Of a stretch of 64,000 nucleotides of DNA, positions 31,086-39,675 are shown piece by piece (position 1 is the first letter of the stretch; each line of letters starts with the position of its first letter). The notes below the pieces were generated by a model, which had not been told where the DNA came from, did not search any database, and saw nothing but the letters and a program-made list of their open reading frames with translations. Made by a program: the position numbers and the translations under genes. This stretch comes from QWHO01 sp021404945 (lineage in GTDB: Bacteria; Vulcanimicrobiota; Xenobia; Xenobiales; QWHO01), in contig CAUJEN010000062.1 in the NCBI GenBank assembly GCA_963169765.1, forward strand, positions 62,001 through 126,000, read 5' to 3'.

Positions 31086-32894
31086 TTACTCCTGGTAGAG
31101 GCCCTCGATGGTGGCTTGGAAGACCTTCAAAACGACCCGGCGCTTGACCTTGAGCGTGGGGGTCAGGTCGCCCGCCTCCTGGGTCAGCTCGCGGGGCAAG
31201 AGGGCGATCTTCTTGACCCGCTCGTAGTTGGACAGGTCGCGACAGAGGCGCTCTGTTTCGGCCGTCAGGAGCTCGAGGACCTGAGGGCTCTCGGCCAGCG
31301 ACGGAAGGTCGGCCGGAAGGCCCAGCCGAGCGGCCACCGCCTCGCGCGCGGGCACCACCAGGGCGGACACGAAGTTTCGATTGTCTCCCAGCACCACCGC
31401 CTGCTCGATCAGCGGGCTGGCCTGCAGCAAGAGCTCGATGGGGGCGGGAGCCACCTTCTTGCCGTTGGAGAGCACCAGCAGCTCTTTCTTGCGGTCGGTG
31501 ATGCGCAGGAAGCCCTCGGCGTCGAACTGGCCGATATCGCCGGTATGGAACCAGCCTTCGGCGTCGATGGCCTCGCTGGTGGCCTCCGGTTTGCCGAAAT
31601 AGCCCTCCATGACGTTGGGTCCCCGCACCAGGATCTCGCCGTCGCTGGCGATGACCACCTCCACGCCGTTGAGAGGTCGTCCCACCGTCCCCAGACGAAT
31701 GCGGTCGGGCGGATTGACGGTTACGATGGGGCTGGTCTCGGTCAGACCGTAGCCTTCCAGCAGCTTGAAGCCGGCGTCCAGGAAGAAGGCCCCCACCTCC
31801 TGGCGCAGGGGGGCGCTGCCGCTGACCAGGTAGCGGATGCGCCCGCCCAGCCGCTGGTGCAGTTTGGAGAAGACCAGCTTGTAGGCGAAGCGGCGCTCGA
31901 GCAGGAGCGACTTTGGCACCTGGCCGGCCTGGCCCGCCTCGAAGCAGCGACGACCCACCCCCATCGCCCAGGCAAACAGCTTGCGCTTGAGGGGATGCGA
32001 CTTCTCCACCCCCTCCAGGATGCGGGCATGCATTTTCTCGTAGAGGCGCGGCACGCTGGCCAGGATGGTGGGCCGCACTTCGCCCACGTTCTGAGCCACC
32101 GTGTCGATGCTCTCGGCGTAACCGATGGAGCCGCCCGCGGCCGTGATAGCATAGTAGATCATACGTTCGAAAACGTGGCTGAGGGGCAGAAAGGACAGCT
32201 CTACGTCCTGGGGCCCGACCCCGATCAGGGTGCCGGCTTCGGTGGCGTTGGAGAGGAGGTTTCCATGCCGCAGCATGGCCCCCTTGGGCTCGCCGGTGGT
32301 GCCGGAAGTGTAGACCAGGCTGGCCAGATCGGTGGCTTTGAGGGCTGCCTGGCGCTGCTCCATCTCCTCCAGGTGGCGGCCCTGGGCCAGACCCAGAAAG
32401 GCTTCGAAGTCGTGCTGGGCCCCGCTGGCGCCTGGCTCCATCACCACGATCGAGGTCAGGCTGCTGACCCGGTCGGCCACCTTCAGCGCCCGCTGGAGCT
32501 GCTCGAGCGTGCCCACCACCAGCACTCGAGCCTGGCAATCGTTGAGGATGTAAGCGATGGCTTCTGGGGCCAGGGTGGGATAGAGGGGGACGTGGACCAA
32601 CCCGGCGTGCACGATGCCCAGGTCGGTGATGACCCATTCCGGGCAATTGTTGGCCAGCTGGGCCACCCGCTGCCCCGGCTCCAGCCCCAGCTCGATCAGG
32701 GAGGCGGCGAAGGCGTGCGCTTTCTGCTGGATCTGGCGATAGGTCTCGTAGCGATAGAGGCCGTCTGCTCGCCGTCCCAGGTAGGGGCGATCGCCGTGGC
32801 GAGCCACCGTGGCTCGAAAAAGCTGGGGGATCGTTTGAGACGGGGCCCGTCGAGCCCATTCCTCGAGCGGACGGAGCAGAGTGATGCTTTCCAT
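31086..32894 (-). CDS. Long-chain acyl-CoA synthetase (AMP-forming)
   Basis: A 602-aa ANL-superfamily ligase that activates fatty acids with ATP and CoA. ATG at 32894 gives M-E-S-I-T-L-L, the open frame upstream being unrelated. Motifs in order: Y-T-S-G-T-T-G-E-P-K-G (phosphate loop), L-P-L-S-H-V-F-E-R, G-Y-G-L-T-E-T-S-P, G-W-F-H-T-G-D-I-G and D-R-K-K-E-L. The C-terminal lysine region (P-T-L-K-V-K-R-R-V) is present. The size and E-R-M-I-Y-Y motif fit the FAA1/FadD15-type long-chain group. It may supply acyl-CoAs for the CoA pathways elsewhere in the window. Divergent from the GT2 gene with a 60-bp gap. Confidence 0.92.
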   Translation of the reverse strand: MESITLLRPLEEWARRAPSQTIPQLFRATVARHGDRPYLGRRADGLYRYETYRQIQQKAHAFAASLIELGLEPGQRVAQLANNCPEWVITDLGIVHAGLVHVPLYPTLAPEAIAYILNDCQARVLVVGTLEQLQRALKVADRVSSLTSIVVMEPGASGAQHDFEAFLGLAQGRHLEEMEQRQAALKATDLASLVYTSGTTGEPKGAMLRHGNLLSNATEAGTLIGVGPQDVELSFLPLSHVFERMIYYAITAAGGSIGYAESIDTVAQNVGEVRPTILASVPRLYEKMHARILEGVEKSHPLKRKLFAWAMGVGRRCFEAGQAGQVPKSLLLERRFAYKLVFSKLHQRLGGRIRYLVSGSAPLRQEVGAFFLDAGFKLLEGYGLTETSPIVTVNPPDRIRLGTVGRPLNGVEVVIASDGEILVRGPNVMEGYFGKPEATSEAIDAEGWFHTGDIGQFDAEGFLRITDRKKELLVLSNGKKVAPAPIELLLQASPLIEQAVVLGDNRNFVSALVVPAREAVAARLGLPADLPSLAESPQVLELLTAETERLCRDLSNYERVKKIALLPRELTQEAGDLTPTLKVKRRVVLKVFQATIEGLYQE

Positions 32895-32954
32895 ACCGCA
32901 TGGGTTTGACAGCTGGGGAAGGGGACCTGCGCGACCGGAAAGAAGGCCATTGCA

Positions 32955-33611
32955 ATGGGATTTCTGGTCACCGTGATCCCGGCCTTCAATCAGGCGCGCG
33001 AGCTGGCCATTCTGCTGCCGCTCCTCTGCGGCCCGGTGCTTGTCGTGGACGACGGCTCGAGCGATCAGACTGCCCGGGTGGCTTCTCGGCACGGGGCTGT
33101 CCCGCTGCGATTGGCGCGCAGCGGTTACGGAGCCGCCCTCATCGCCGGCTTCGCCTGGGCGATGCAACACGGCTTTGAGCGGGTGGTCACCATGGACGCC
33201 GACCTGCAGCACGACCCGGAGGACCTGCCCGCCCTGCTGGCCGGCTCGGCCGACATCGTTTCCGGAAGCCGCTTCCTGCCTCAGTCGAGGCAGCGCGGCT
33301 TGCCTCCCCCTCCCGAGCGACAAAAGGTCAATCGGACGGTCTGCCAGCGACTCAGCGAGCTGACCGGCTGGCGGCTCAGCGATGCTTTCTGCGGCCTGAA
33401 GGCCTACCGAGCCCGAGCTCTGGAGCGGCTGCAGCTCGATGAGCCCGGCTACGCCATGCCGCTGCAGCTGTGGGTGCAGGCCTGGAGGGCCGGTCTGAGC
33501 CTTCAGGAGGTGCCGGTCACCTGCATCTATCACTCCGCCGGCCCCGGACGGCCGCTGCACGACTATCTGGCCGTGCTCGAGCGAGAGGCATGCTCGACCT
33601 GCTCGCGGTAG
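32955..33611 (+). CDS. Glycosyltransferase family 2 (dolichyl-phosphate-mannose-synthase-like)
   Basis: A 218-aa GT-A fold enzyme. ATG at 32955 with AAGAAGG upstream. V-T-V-I-P-A-F-N opens the fold, V-V-D-D-G-S-S-D-Q-T is the nucleotide-binding loop, and M-D-A-D-L-Q-H-D-P-E-D is the metal-binding D-x-D region. D-A-F-C-G-L-K-A-Y is the acceptor-side motif. No membrane helices are present, unlike larger GT2 polyprenyl transferases. The 3' end overlaps the BshB-like gene by 22 nt, so the two are coupled; whether it acts in the same pathway is unknown. Confidence 0.87.
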   Translation: MGFLVTVIPAFNQARELAILLPLLCGPVLVVDDGSSDQTARVASRHGAVPLRLARSGYGAALIAGFAWAMQHGFERVVTMDADLQHDPEDLPALLAGSADIVSGSRFLPQSRQRGLPPPPERQKVNRTVCQRLSELTGWRLSDAFCGLKAYRARALERLQLDEPGYAMPLQLWVQAWRAGLSLQEVPVTCIYHSAGPGRPLHDYLAVLEREACSTCSR

Positions 33612-34279
33612 GGGCCCATCCCGACGACGTCGAGATCGGCATGGGCGGCAGCCTGGCCACCCTGGTGGCCCGAGGCCAGCAGGTGGGAATTCTTGACCTG
33701 ACCGACGGCGAGCCCACCCCCACCGGCTCGCCCGAGGCCCGGCTGGAGGAGAGCCGCCAGGCGGCGGCGGTACTGGGTGTATCATGGCGCGAAACCCTGG
33801 AGCTGCCCAATCGCTACCTTCAGGACAGCATCGAGAACCGCAAGCGGATCGCTGCCGTGCTGCGCCGGGTACGCCCCCGGTTGGTGGCTGTGCCCTACTG
33901 GATCGACGCTCACCCCGACCACGTGGCCGCCTGCCAGTTGATGGAGGCGGCCGCCTTCTACACCAAGCTGACGAAAAGCGACATCCCCGGCGAGCCGGCC
34001 CCGATTCCCCGAATGGTTCACTACTTCTGCAATCACTATCGCTTGCACCCGCATCCCAGTTTCGTGCTGGACATCTCGGGCCAGCTGGAGGCCAAGCTGC
34101 AGGCGGTTCGCGTCTATCGCTCCCAGTTCAATGAAGAGCGCCGGAACCTGGGCATTTTCGAGCGGGTGGCCGCTCATGCGCGCTACTGGGGGGGGCTGAT
34201 CGGGGCTGAGGCGGGCGAGGTGTTCTTCAGTCGCGAGCCGCTCCGGCTGACCAGCTTCGACTCTTTGTGCGGACTCTGA
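33590..34279 (+). CDS. Bacillithiol biosynthesis deacetylase BshB1-like (PIG-L family)
   Basis: A 229-aa LmbE/PIG-L deacetylase. The zinc motif A-H-P-D-D-V-E-I-G is at residues 8-16 and the second histidine site is in A-H-P-D-H-V-A-A near 105. The sequence resembles BshB1 more than general PIG-L members: the R-L-E-E-S-R-Q-A-A segment, L-P-N-R-Y-L-Q-D and Y-R-S-Q-F near the C-terminus. BshB removes acetate from GlcNAc-malate in bacillithiol synthesis. Support for this role comes from the following BshC-like gene, which overlaps it by 13 nt. Confidence 0.85.
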   Translation: MLDLLAVGAHPDDVEIGMGGSLATLVARGQQVGILDLTDGEPTPTGSPEARLEESRQAAAVLGVSWRETLELPNRYLQDSIENRKRIAAVLRRVRPRLVAVPYWIDAHPDHVAACQLMEAAAFYTKLTKSDIPGEPAPIPRMVHYFCNHYRLHPHPSFVLDISGQLEAKLQAVRVYRSQFNEERRNLGIFERVAAHARYWGGLIGAEAGEVFFSREPLRLTSFDSLCGL

Positions 34280-35583
34280 AGCCGGGCGAGCCCGATCGGC
34301 TCTTTCTCTGGCCCGAGCCCGCCGTCTGGCCCGAGCTGGCGGCTCAGAATCGCATGCGTTTGCAGCGCCCGGAGGGTCCCTGGCGGCTGGCCACCTCCCA
34401 CCAGCCGGTTCTGTTCCACGCCGGTATCTGGGTGCGCGAGCTCGTGCTCGAGCAGGTGGCGACCAGCTGGGGCTGGGAGACCATCTATTTCGAGGCCGAC
34501 AGCGATGAGTGCGAGGTCATCGCCGAGGTGCCCCGGTCCAATCCTTTGCGCGTGGAGCAGGTGAGCCTGGCCAGAGGCATCCTGGAGCACCTGCCCGCTC
34601 CCGACCGGGCCGCCTGGACCGAATTCTGCCAGCGGCTCCGGGCTGGCTTGCCAGCCGGGCTCGATGTTCGCTGTGACTGGCAAGAGCAGCCCAATCTGGC
34701 TCGTTTCCTGGCCTGCCTGCGCTGGCGGGCGGGCGGCCTGCAGGGGCTGGGGCGAGGGTGGCAGTCGAGCTGGTTGGAGTCGCCGCTGGCGGCCCGTCTG
34801 GTGGAGCCCATCCTGGCCGATCCGGAGGGTTTTCGAGCCTGCTTCAACCTGGCCCTGGCCCAGGAACGGGCCGAGCTCCGGCTGCGCAGCCGGGCTCACC
34901 CGTTTCCCGATTTACGGATACTCGAGGGAAGGGTGGAGCTTCCCCTCTGGGTGGAGCGCCGGCCCCTGTTTTACGAGCTGGCCACCGACCGGCTCTGGAC
35001 CGACCGACCGCTGGTGGCCGCCGACCAGTGGCGTCAGCTGGCTCTCAGGCCCCGGGCCATGCTCTGGACAGCCTTCTGTCGTCTGTCTTGTGATCTCTAC
35101 CTGCATGGAGCCGGAGGAGCCGCCTATGATCGGGCTACCGACCGCGTTCTGGAGAGCTTTTATCGGCTCGAGCCGCCCGCCTATGCGGTGGCCTGGCTCA
35201 ACTACCGGCTCGCTCTACCGGCTGACGAAGATGCCCCCGCCCGGCTCGCGCGGGTGACTCAAGAGTTGCGCTCGCTGGGGCACAACCCCCAGCGTTCCCT
35301 GCCCGCTCACCCCCTGGCAGCCGAGAAACTCCACCTGGTGACGGCTTTGCAGTCCGCCCCCCGGGGCAAAAGGGCAGAGCTTACGCGGGCCATCCACCAG
35401 ATCAACGGCCAGCTCGGCCAACAGCTTTCCTCCGCGCGCTCTCGGCTGCAAGCAGAACAGGCCGCGGCCCGGCACGCTTGCGACGAGCTGGCGGCGGCCC
35501 GATACCGAGGTTACAGCTGGTTGCTGGTCGACCCGGAGAAATTGCGCTCTATTTCTTCTCTGTCTCGGCCAGGTAGGTCTTGA
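34267..35583 (+). CDS. BshC-like protein (putative bacillithiol-type cysteine ligase)
   Basis: A 438-aa protein with a GTG start. Near residue 44 it has S-H-Q-P-V-L-F-H-A-G-I-W-V-R, reminiscent of the G-H-Q-P-x-L-F-x-G-P segment of BshC, followed by F-E-A-D-S-D where BshC has its V-D-x-D motif. The C-terminal ~80 residues are a helical, probably coiled-coil arm, also as in BshC. At 438 aa it is shorter than typical BshC (~540 aa). The gene context (directly after a bshB-like gene) supports the call. It could be a paralogue with another amino-sugar thiol substrate. Its 3' end overlaps the convergent XRE-like gene by 35 nt. Confidence 0.55.
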   Translation: MRTLKPGEPDRLFLWPEPAVWPELAAQNRMRLQRPEGPWRLATSHQPVLFHAGIWVRELVLEQVATSWGWETIYFEADSDECEVIAEVPRSNPLRVEQVSLARGILEHLPAPDRAAWTEFCQRLRAGLPAGLDVRCDWQEQPNLARFLACLRWRAGGLQGLGRGWQSSWLESPLAARLVEPILADPEGFRACFNLALAQERAELRLRSRAHPFPDLRILEGRVELPLWVERRPLFYELATDRLWTDRPLVAADQWRQLALRPRAMLWTAFCRLSCDLYLHGAGGAAYDRATDRVLESFYRLEPPAYAVAWLNYRLALPADEDAPARLARVTQELRSLGHNPQRSLPAHPLAAEKLHLVTALQSAPRGKRAELTRAIHQINGQLGQQLSSARSRLQAEQAAARHACDELAAARYRGYSWLLVDPEKLRSISSLSRPGRS

Positions 35584-36136
35584 CGTCGTCCACCCCGGAG
35601 AAGTGACGCCCTTCCTCTCGACCTCTGCGCCAGGCGGCGATGAGGGCCGCCTGCTCGGGCGTCTTGGCCCGTCGCGGCAGCCCCTTCATCCAGCCGCCGG
35701 TGCTGGTGCGGCGCCGCTGGATGCCGGAGCGAGGACGGCTGAGGTAGCTCCCGGCGGCACCCAGGATCTCCATGCGCTGGGACATTTCCTGTTGCTGTTG
35801 CTCGAGGACGAAGACCATTGGCAAGCGAGCCTTCTCATCGGCGAAGAACTCCGCGTCGAGATGATAGCGCCTTTGGAGCAGGAGAATATGCGATGCGCTC
35901 AGCCGTTTGCGGCGATTCTCGACCATTTCGACAAACTCGGGCTTGACGCCCATCTCGTTGGCCAGAGCCTCGCGCTGGCGGTCACGACGCTCCTTCTTGC
36001 CGATGCTCTCTCCGTGGGTAGCCACAAAGAGACCCTGACGCAGCACCCGAAGCCGCTCGGCAATCTGCTCGTCGAGCTCTCGGACGACCGGGCTGCGGTA
36101 GGGCCGCTTCTCCCGATTCTCGTCTTTCTCTTCCAT
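35549..36136 (-). CDS. Small XRE-like (helix-turn-helix) protein
   Basis: A 195-aa hydrophilic protein. ATG at 36136 with AAGGAG at 36147-36152; the longer frame would overlap that site. About residues 55-105 resemble a Cro/C1-type HTH: E-A-L-A-N-E-M-G-V-K-P-E-F-V-E-M-V-E-N-R-R-K-R followed by L-L-L-Q-R-R-Y. A glutamine run (E-Q-Q-Q-Q-E) and a basic, Ser/Gly-rich tail follow. No effector domain is seen. The upstream 220 bp are less GC-rich than the neighbours. The function is probably regulatory, target unknown. Confidence 0.55.
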   Translation of the reverse strand: MEEKDENREKRPYRSPVVRELDEQIAERLRVLRQGLFVATHGESIGKKERRDRQREALANEMGVKPEFVEMVENRRKRLSASHILLLQRRYHLDAEFFADEKARLPMVFVLEQQQQEMSQRMEILGAAGSYLSRPRSGIQRRRTSTGGWMKGLPRRAKTPEQAALIAAWRRGREEGRHFSGVDDVKTYLAETEKK

Positions 36137-36265
36137 CAACTGATAGCTCCTTGATTTCAATTCGATCTGGCGATGTCGCTCAATATGGTGTATTCTGCAT
36201 CATCTGCTCGCGCTCTGCAAGCCTCGCCCCCGCTGTTGGTCAATTCCCCCGGTAAACCGAATCGA

Positions 36266-36311
36266 TTGAGCAGATAGGAGCCGAGCGACCGGCGTGGATC
36301 TCCTATCTCAA
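36266..36311. terminator. Hairpin in the intergenic region after the transglutaminase gene
   Basis: GATAGGAG (36273-36280) pairs perfectly with CTCCTATC (36300-36307), flanked by TTGAG and TCAA that extend the match with a bulge. It lies ~50 nt after the stop of the minus-strand transglutaminase gene. There is no T-run after it on either strand, so it may be a terminator of unusual type or a processing hairpin. The rest of 36137-36359 shows no coding sign. Confidence 0.3.
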
Positions 36312-36359
36312 CCGCAAACTTCTCCCCTTTGCGAATCTCTCCTACCTTGAACCGAAGAT

Positions 36360-38531
36360 TCAGCTGATTTTGTCGGAAATGGCCGCCCGCAAGCTGTCGA
36401 GCGCTTCGCGGCAGTGGCGGGCCAGGGCTTCATTCACTTCTTTGTCGGAGTAACGGGCAATTTCAAATGCCGCTGTCAATCTCTCCGCGCCAGGCTGGCT
36501 CAAATTGCGAGCAAATGCCCGGGGAGTCACATGCTCTGGTCGGTTGCGTCCGGCTCCGGCCAGTAGCTCTTCCATCTCTTTGTAGAGCTCGATCACCTCT
36601 TCGCGCGGCGAGCGTGGACCGCGTCCCATGACCCTGGCCAGCGCCCGCGAGGCCCGTCGAGCCGTCCGGCCCAGTCGTCCGCTGCGACGGCTGGCCCAAC
36701 CGATCGCCCGCAGCAGGCCGAGCAGGCTCAGGGCGAAAGCGCCTGCCCACCAGAGGCTCTGGAGCCGGATGATCCAACTTTGCAGCACGGCCAGGTCCTG
36801 CGGGCTGACTTTGCTCTTGAGGTAGTCGATCAAGGTGGTGAGCAGCCAGCGGCTGCGCACCGGTTGCTCGAATTCCGGATTGGGAACGAAGCCTGGAGAC
36901 GGGTCGAAGGCGATCCAGCCCACCGTGCGAATGAAGATCTCGGTCCAGGCGTGGGCCTCGTTATTCTTGACCTCGTAGGCGCCGGTGAAGGGATTGTAGG
37001 TGCCCGGCAGATAGCCGTTGACATAGCGGGTCGGAATGCCAGCTTCCCGGCCCATCACCGTCATGGCCGTGGCAAACTGCTCGCAATATCCGGCCCTCTG
37101 ATCAAAGAGGAAGTAGTCCACCATCTCGGCATCCCGAGGGAAGGGCGGTATGTCCAGGGTGTAGCGGTAATTCTGCTGCAGATGCAGACAGAGGGCCGAG
37201 GCCTTCTCGTAATCGCTGGTGTAGCCATCGGTCAATTCGTGGGTCAACTTCTTCACCCGCGCCGAGAGCTCGGGGACCTGCAGGAAGGGGCGCAGGGACG
37301 GTGGAGGGGTCCTGCGGTTGGAGATCTTCTTGAGTCGGCCGGGCGCAACTCGCGGGCTCAGGCTGATCAAGGAGTACGTCATCCCCTCTTCCAGGGGGAA
37401 GGGGCTGCGCAATGACGTGTTCTTGTCGAGATAGACCTCGGTGCTGGGAAAGAAGAGCTGGTAGGGCTGGTAGGCTCCGAAGATCAGATTGGGCAATTGC
37501 CGCTGGATGGTGAAGATCTGGACGATCTGGCGATCACCCCGGCCTTCCAGGGGAATCATCAGGGGCGGGCTTTCCACCGTCAGGGTCTCAAGCTCGTTAT
37601 CCGAGAGCGACCAGGTCCGGCCGTCGTAGCGATCGAAGGCCAGGGCGTGGTAGTAGGTCCAGTCCGAGGAGCGCACGCTCATGACTACCTCGTCGCTCAG
37701 CACTCCACGAGCATTGAGGTTGACCACCGGATTGAAGCCGGCGTAGTTGTCCTGTTGCAGAGCAGCGGGGCGGCTGGGGTCGAAGTTGGGGTAGGAGGGA
37801 TTGACGACCTCGCCCTGGGAGGCTCGAGGCAGGCCGAACTGGATGTCCCAGCTGACCGGCAGGGCTCGCAGGCGAAGGCCTTCGTAGCGCGGCAGCAAGA
37901 GGAAGATGACCAGCGCGCACAGCAGTAAGCCCGCGGTGGAGCGAGCCGTACGCAAACCGGCGGCGGGCATCTCGCTCAACCGCACCAGCTGCGCGGGAGG
38001 TTGTCGGCTCAGCTCGCCCAGCCTGGAAAGGTAGCTGTAGTGGAGGGCCAGCAGCGCCACCGGCCCGAAGGCCAAAAGGTAGAGAGCGAAGCCCATGCCG
38101 GTAGAGAGTACGGCGCCCAGCGAGATCAAGATCAATCCCACCAGCAGCGAGTAATTCAGGTCGCGTCGGGCGGGCAGGTCAAAGCTGTGCAGGGTTTGCA
38201 GCCAGAGCAGGAGCTCGGCCAGGGGCAGGCGCGGATCCCAGGTACTGGTTCTCAGGTGGGCGAAGAACTGCAGCAGGGCCAGCACCATCCCCACTGAGAG
38301 CAGGGCCTTGATCAGCCAGGTGTTGGCATGACGCAAGCGATAGCTGACCAGAAAGCCGATGGGGGTCAGCGCCATGGTCAGGTAGCCGTAGAAAGGCCAC
38401 TCGAGCTGGTGACAGGTGGCCACGATGCCGATCAGCACGCTGAGCGCGATCACCACGCGGAAAGGGACGGAGCTCTCAGGTGGGTGTACCTGGCGCTTGA
38501 GAAAATCGATCCAGTTGCGCAAGAGTCTCAT
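36360..38531 (-). CDS. Transglutaminase-like membrane protein (TgpA/DUF3488 type)
   Basis: A 723-aa protein with about seven hydrophobic helices in residues 20-225, an extracytoplasmic transglutaminase-like domain at about 415-565 and a last helix near 590-615. The catalytic triad is present: Cys in A-G-Y-C-E-Q-F-A-T, His in E-A-H-A-W-T-E and Asp in A-F-D-P-S-P. The C-terminal cytoplasmic tail (~100 aa) resembles DUF4129. Typical TgpA genes sit directly after a DUF58 gene, as here (ATGA overlap). The substrate is unknown; in Pseudomonas a TgpA homologue is essential. Confidence 0.9.
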   Translation of the reverse strand: MRLLRNWIDFLKRQVHPPESSVPFRVVIALSVLIGIVATCHQLEWPFYGYLTMALTPIGFLVSYRLRHANTWLIKALLSVGMVLALLQFFAHLRTSTWDPRLPLAELLLWLQTLHSFDLPARRDLNYSLLVGLILISLGAVLSTGMGFALYLLAFGPVALLALHYSYLSRLGELSRQPPAQLVRLSEMPAAGLRTARSTAGLLLCALVIFLLLPRYEGLRLRALPVSWDIQFGLPRASQGEVVNPSYPNFDPSRPAALQQDNYAGFNPVVNLNARGVLSDEVVMSVRSSDWTYYHALAFDRYDGRTWSLSDNELETLTVESPPLMIPLEGRGDRQIVQIFTIQRQLPNLIFGAYQPYQLFFPSTEVYLDKNTSLRSPFPLEEGMTYSLISLSPRVAPGRLKKISNRRTPPPSLRPFLQVPELSARVKKLTHELTDGYTSDYEKASALCLHLQQNYRYTLDIPPFPRDAEMVDYFLFDQRAGYCEQFATAMTVMGREAGIPTRYVNGYLPGTYNPFTGAYEVKNNEAHAWTEIFIRTVGWIAFDPSPGFVPNPEFEQPVRSRWLLTTLIDYLKSKVSPQDLAVLQSWIIRLQSLWWAGAFALSLLGLLRAIGWASRRSGRLGRTARRASRALARVMGRGPRSPREEVIELYKEMEELLAGAGRNRPEHVTPRAFARNLSQPGAERLTAAFEIARYSDKEVNEALARHCREALDSLRAAISDKIS

Positions 38532-39667
38532 CGTCTCGAGAGCACCTCGAGCAGGTCGTCGCCCGGCTGCACGCGGCGAAGCGAGACGTTGGCCGGGAAA
38601 GAGTGCGGGCCGGGGTGAAAGGCCAGAACGGTCACGCCCAGGCGTTTGCGGCGGGCTTCCTCCCAGCCTGGCTGGCCCAGGGGCGAGGCCGCCAGGATGA
38701 GCAACGAGCCTTGAGGCTCGGCCTTCTCGGCCGCCAGGCGCAAGATCTCCGAGCCGTCCAGGGCTTCGGCGGTCAGTCGGGCCAGCAGCTCGAAGTGGGT
38801 GTGACCCTGGCTCCCCGTGCTCTCGGCAAGTTTCCCCCGTCGCGCCGCCAGCAGGCGCACCGCCAGGCCCTGGCGCAGGCCCAGCTCCACCAGGGAAGCG
38901 GCCGCCTCGACGGCCAGCTCCAGGGGAGGCGGCTCGCCCCCGGTGGCGCTGGCCGAGCCGTTGAGCAGCACCAGGCTCAATCGTCGCGCGCTGGTTTCCT
39001 GGTGCTCGCGGATCATCAGCTGGCCGGTGCGAGCGGTCAGGGGCCAGTGGACGGCGCGAATGTCCTCGCCCGGCTCGTAGGGGCGGATGCGGCGCAGATC
39101 GTAGCTCGAGCCTGCACGATTGTGAGTACGGGCCGAGTAGGCCCGCCGCGGAGCCGTCTGCATCAAGCCGGTGTGCTCGAGCCGAGGGCCGCGCGGATAG
39201 ACCAGCAGCTCACCCTCGGGGCGCTGCACCCTGGTGACGCCGAATAATCCAAAAGGAGTGGCCGAATAGAGCCGGATTGGCGGCACGGGGAAGGCGCCTC
39301 GACGGGGGCAGGCCACCTCGACCTCGGCCACGATCCGGCCCCAGGCCGGAATCGAGTCGATCAGGACCGGGGTTTCCCCGGCCGAGACGGTCAGATACCT
39401 TCGGGTCCTGGGCAGCGGGTTTTCGATCTCCAGGCGCAGCCTGGCTGTCTGTCCGGCAAACACGGGAGCGCTGGCCAGGGCGCGCACCCGCAAGCCTTGC
39501 AGGGTGGCTCGCGAGCTGAAGAAGCTCACGGCCAGCACGCCTCCGATCAGCGAGCTGACCACGAAGAGCCAGCCTGTCTGGGTGTTGGTGGCCACGAAGA
39601 AGAGGAAGAAGGCGATGAATGCCAGGACCAGCTCGTCGGTGCGCGATCGGATGCTGAAGCGACGCAT
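38528..39667 (-). CDS. DUF58 family protein
   Basis: A 379-aa protein with two N-terminal hydrophobic helices (residues ~14-45) and the DUF58 signature Y-E-P-G-E-D-I-R-A-V-H-W-P-L-T-A-R-T-G near residue 205, which has the usual shape of Y-x-P-G-D-x-x-R-x-I-x-W. The C-terminal part is a degenerate vWA-like fold. ATG at 39667. The gene is usually found with MoxR ATPase and transglutaminase genes; no MoxR ATPase is present here. Its stop overlaps the transglutaminase start. Confidence 0.9.
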   Translation of the reverse strand: MRRFSIRSRTDELVLAFIAFFLFFVATNTQTGWLFVVSSLIGGVLAVSFFSSRATLQGLRVRALASAPVFAGQTARLRLEIENPLPRTRRYLTVSAGETPVLIDSIPAWGRIVAEVEVACPRRGAFPVPPIRLYSATPFGLFGVTRVQRPEGELLVYPRGPRLEHTGLMQTAPRRAYSARTHNRAGSSYDLRRIRPYEPGEDIRAVHWPLTARTGQLMIREHQETSARRLSLVLLNGSASATGGEPPPLELAVEAAASLVELGLRQGLAVRLLAARRGKLAESTGSQGHTHFELLARLTAEALDGSEILRLAAEKAEPQGSLLILAASPLGQPGWEEARRKRLGVTVLAFHPGPHSFPANVSLRRVQPGDDLLEVLSRR

Positions 39668-39675
39668 TGCCCGGG

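Noticed and set aside
36266..36311. Hairpin as a riboswitch
   Set aside because: A single simple stem without conserved riboswitch features, and it lies downstream of a gene rather than in a leader.
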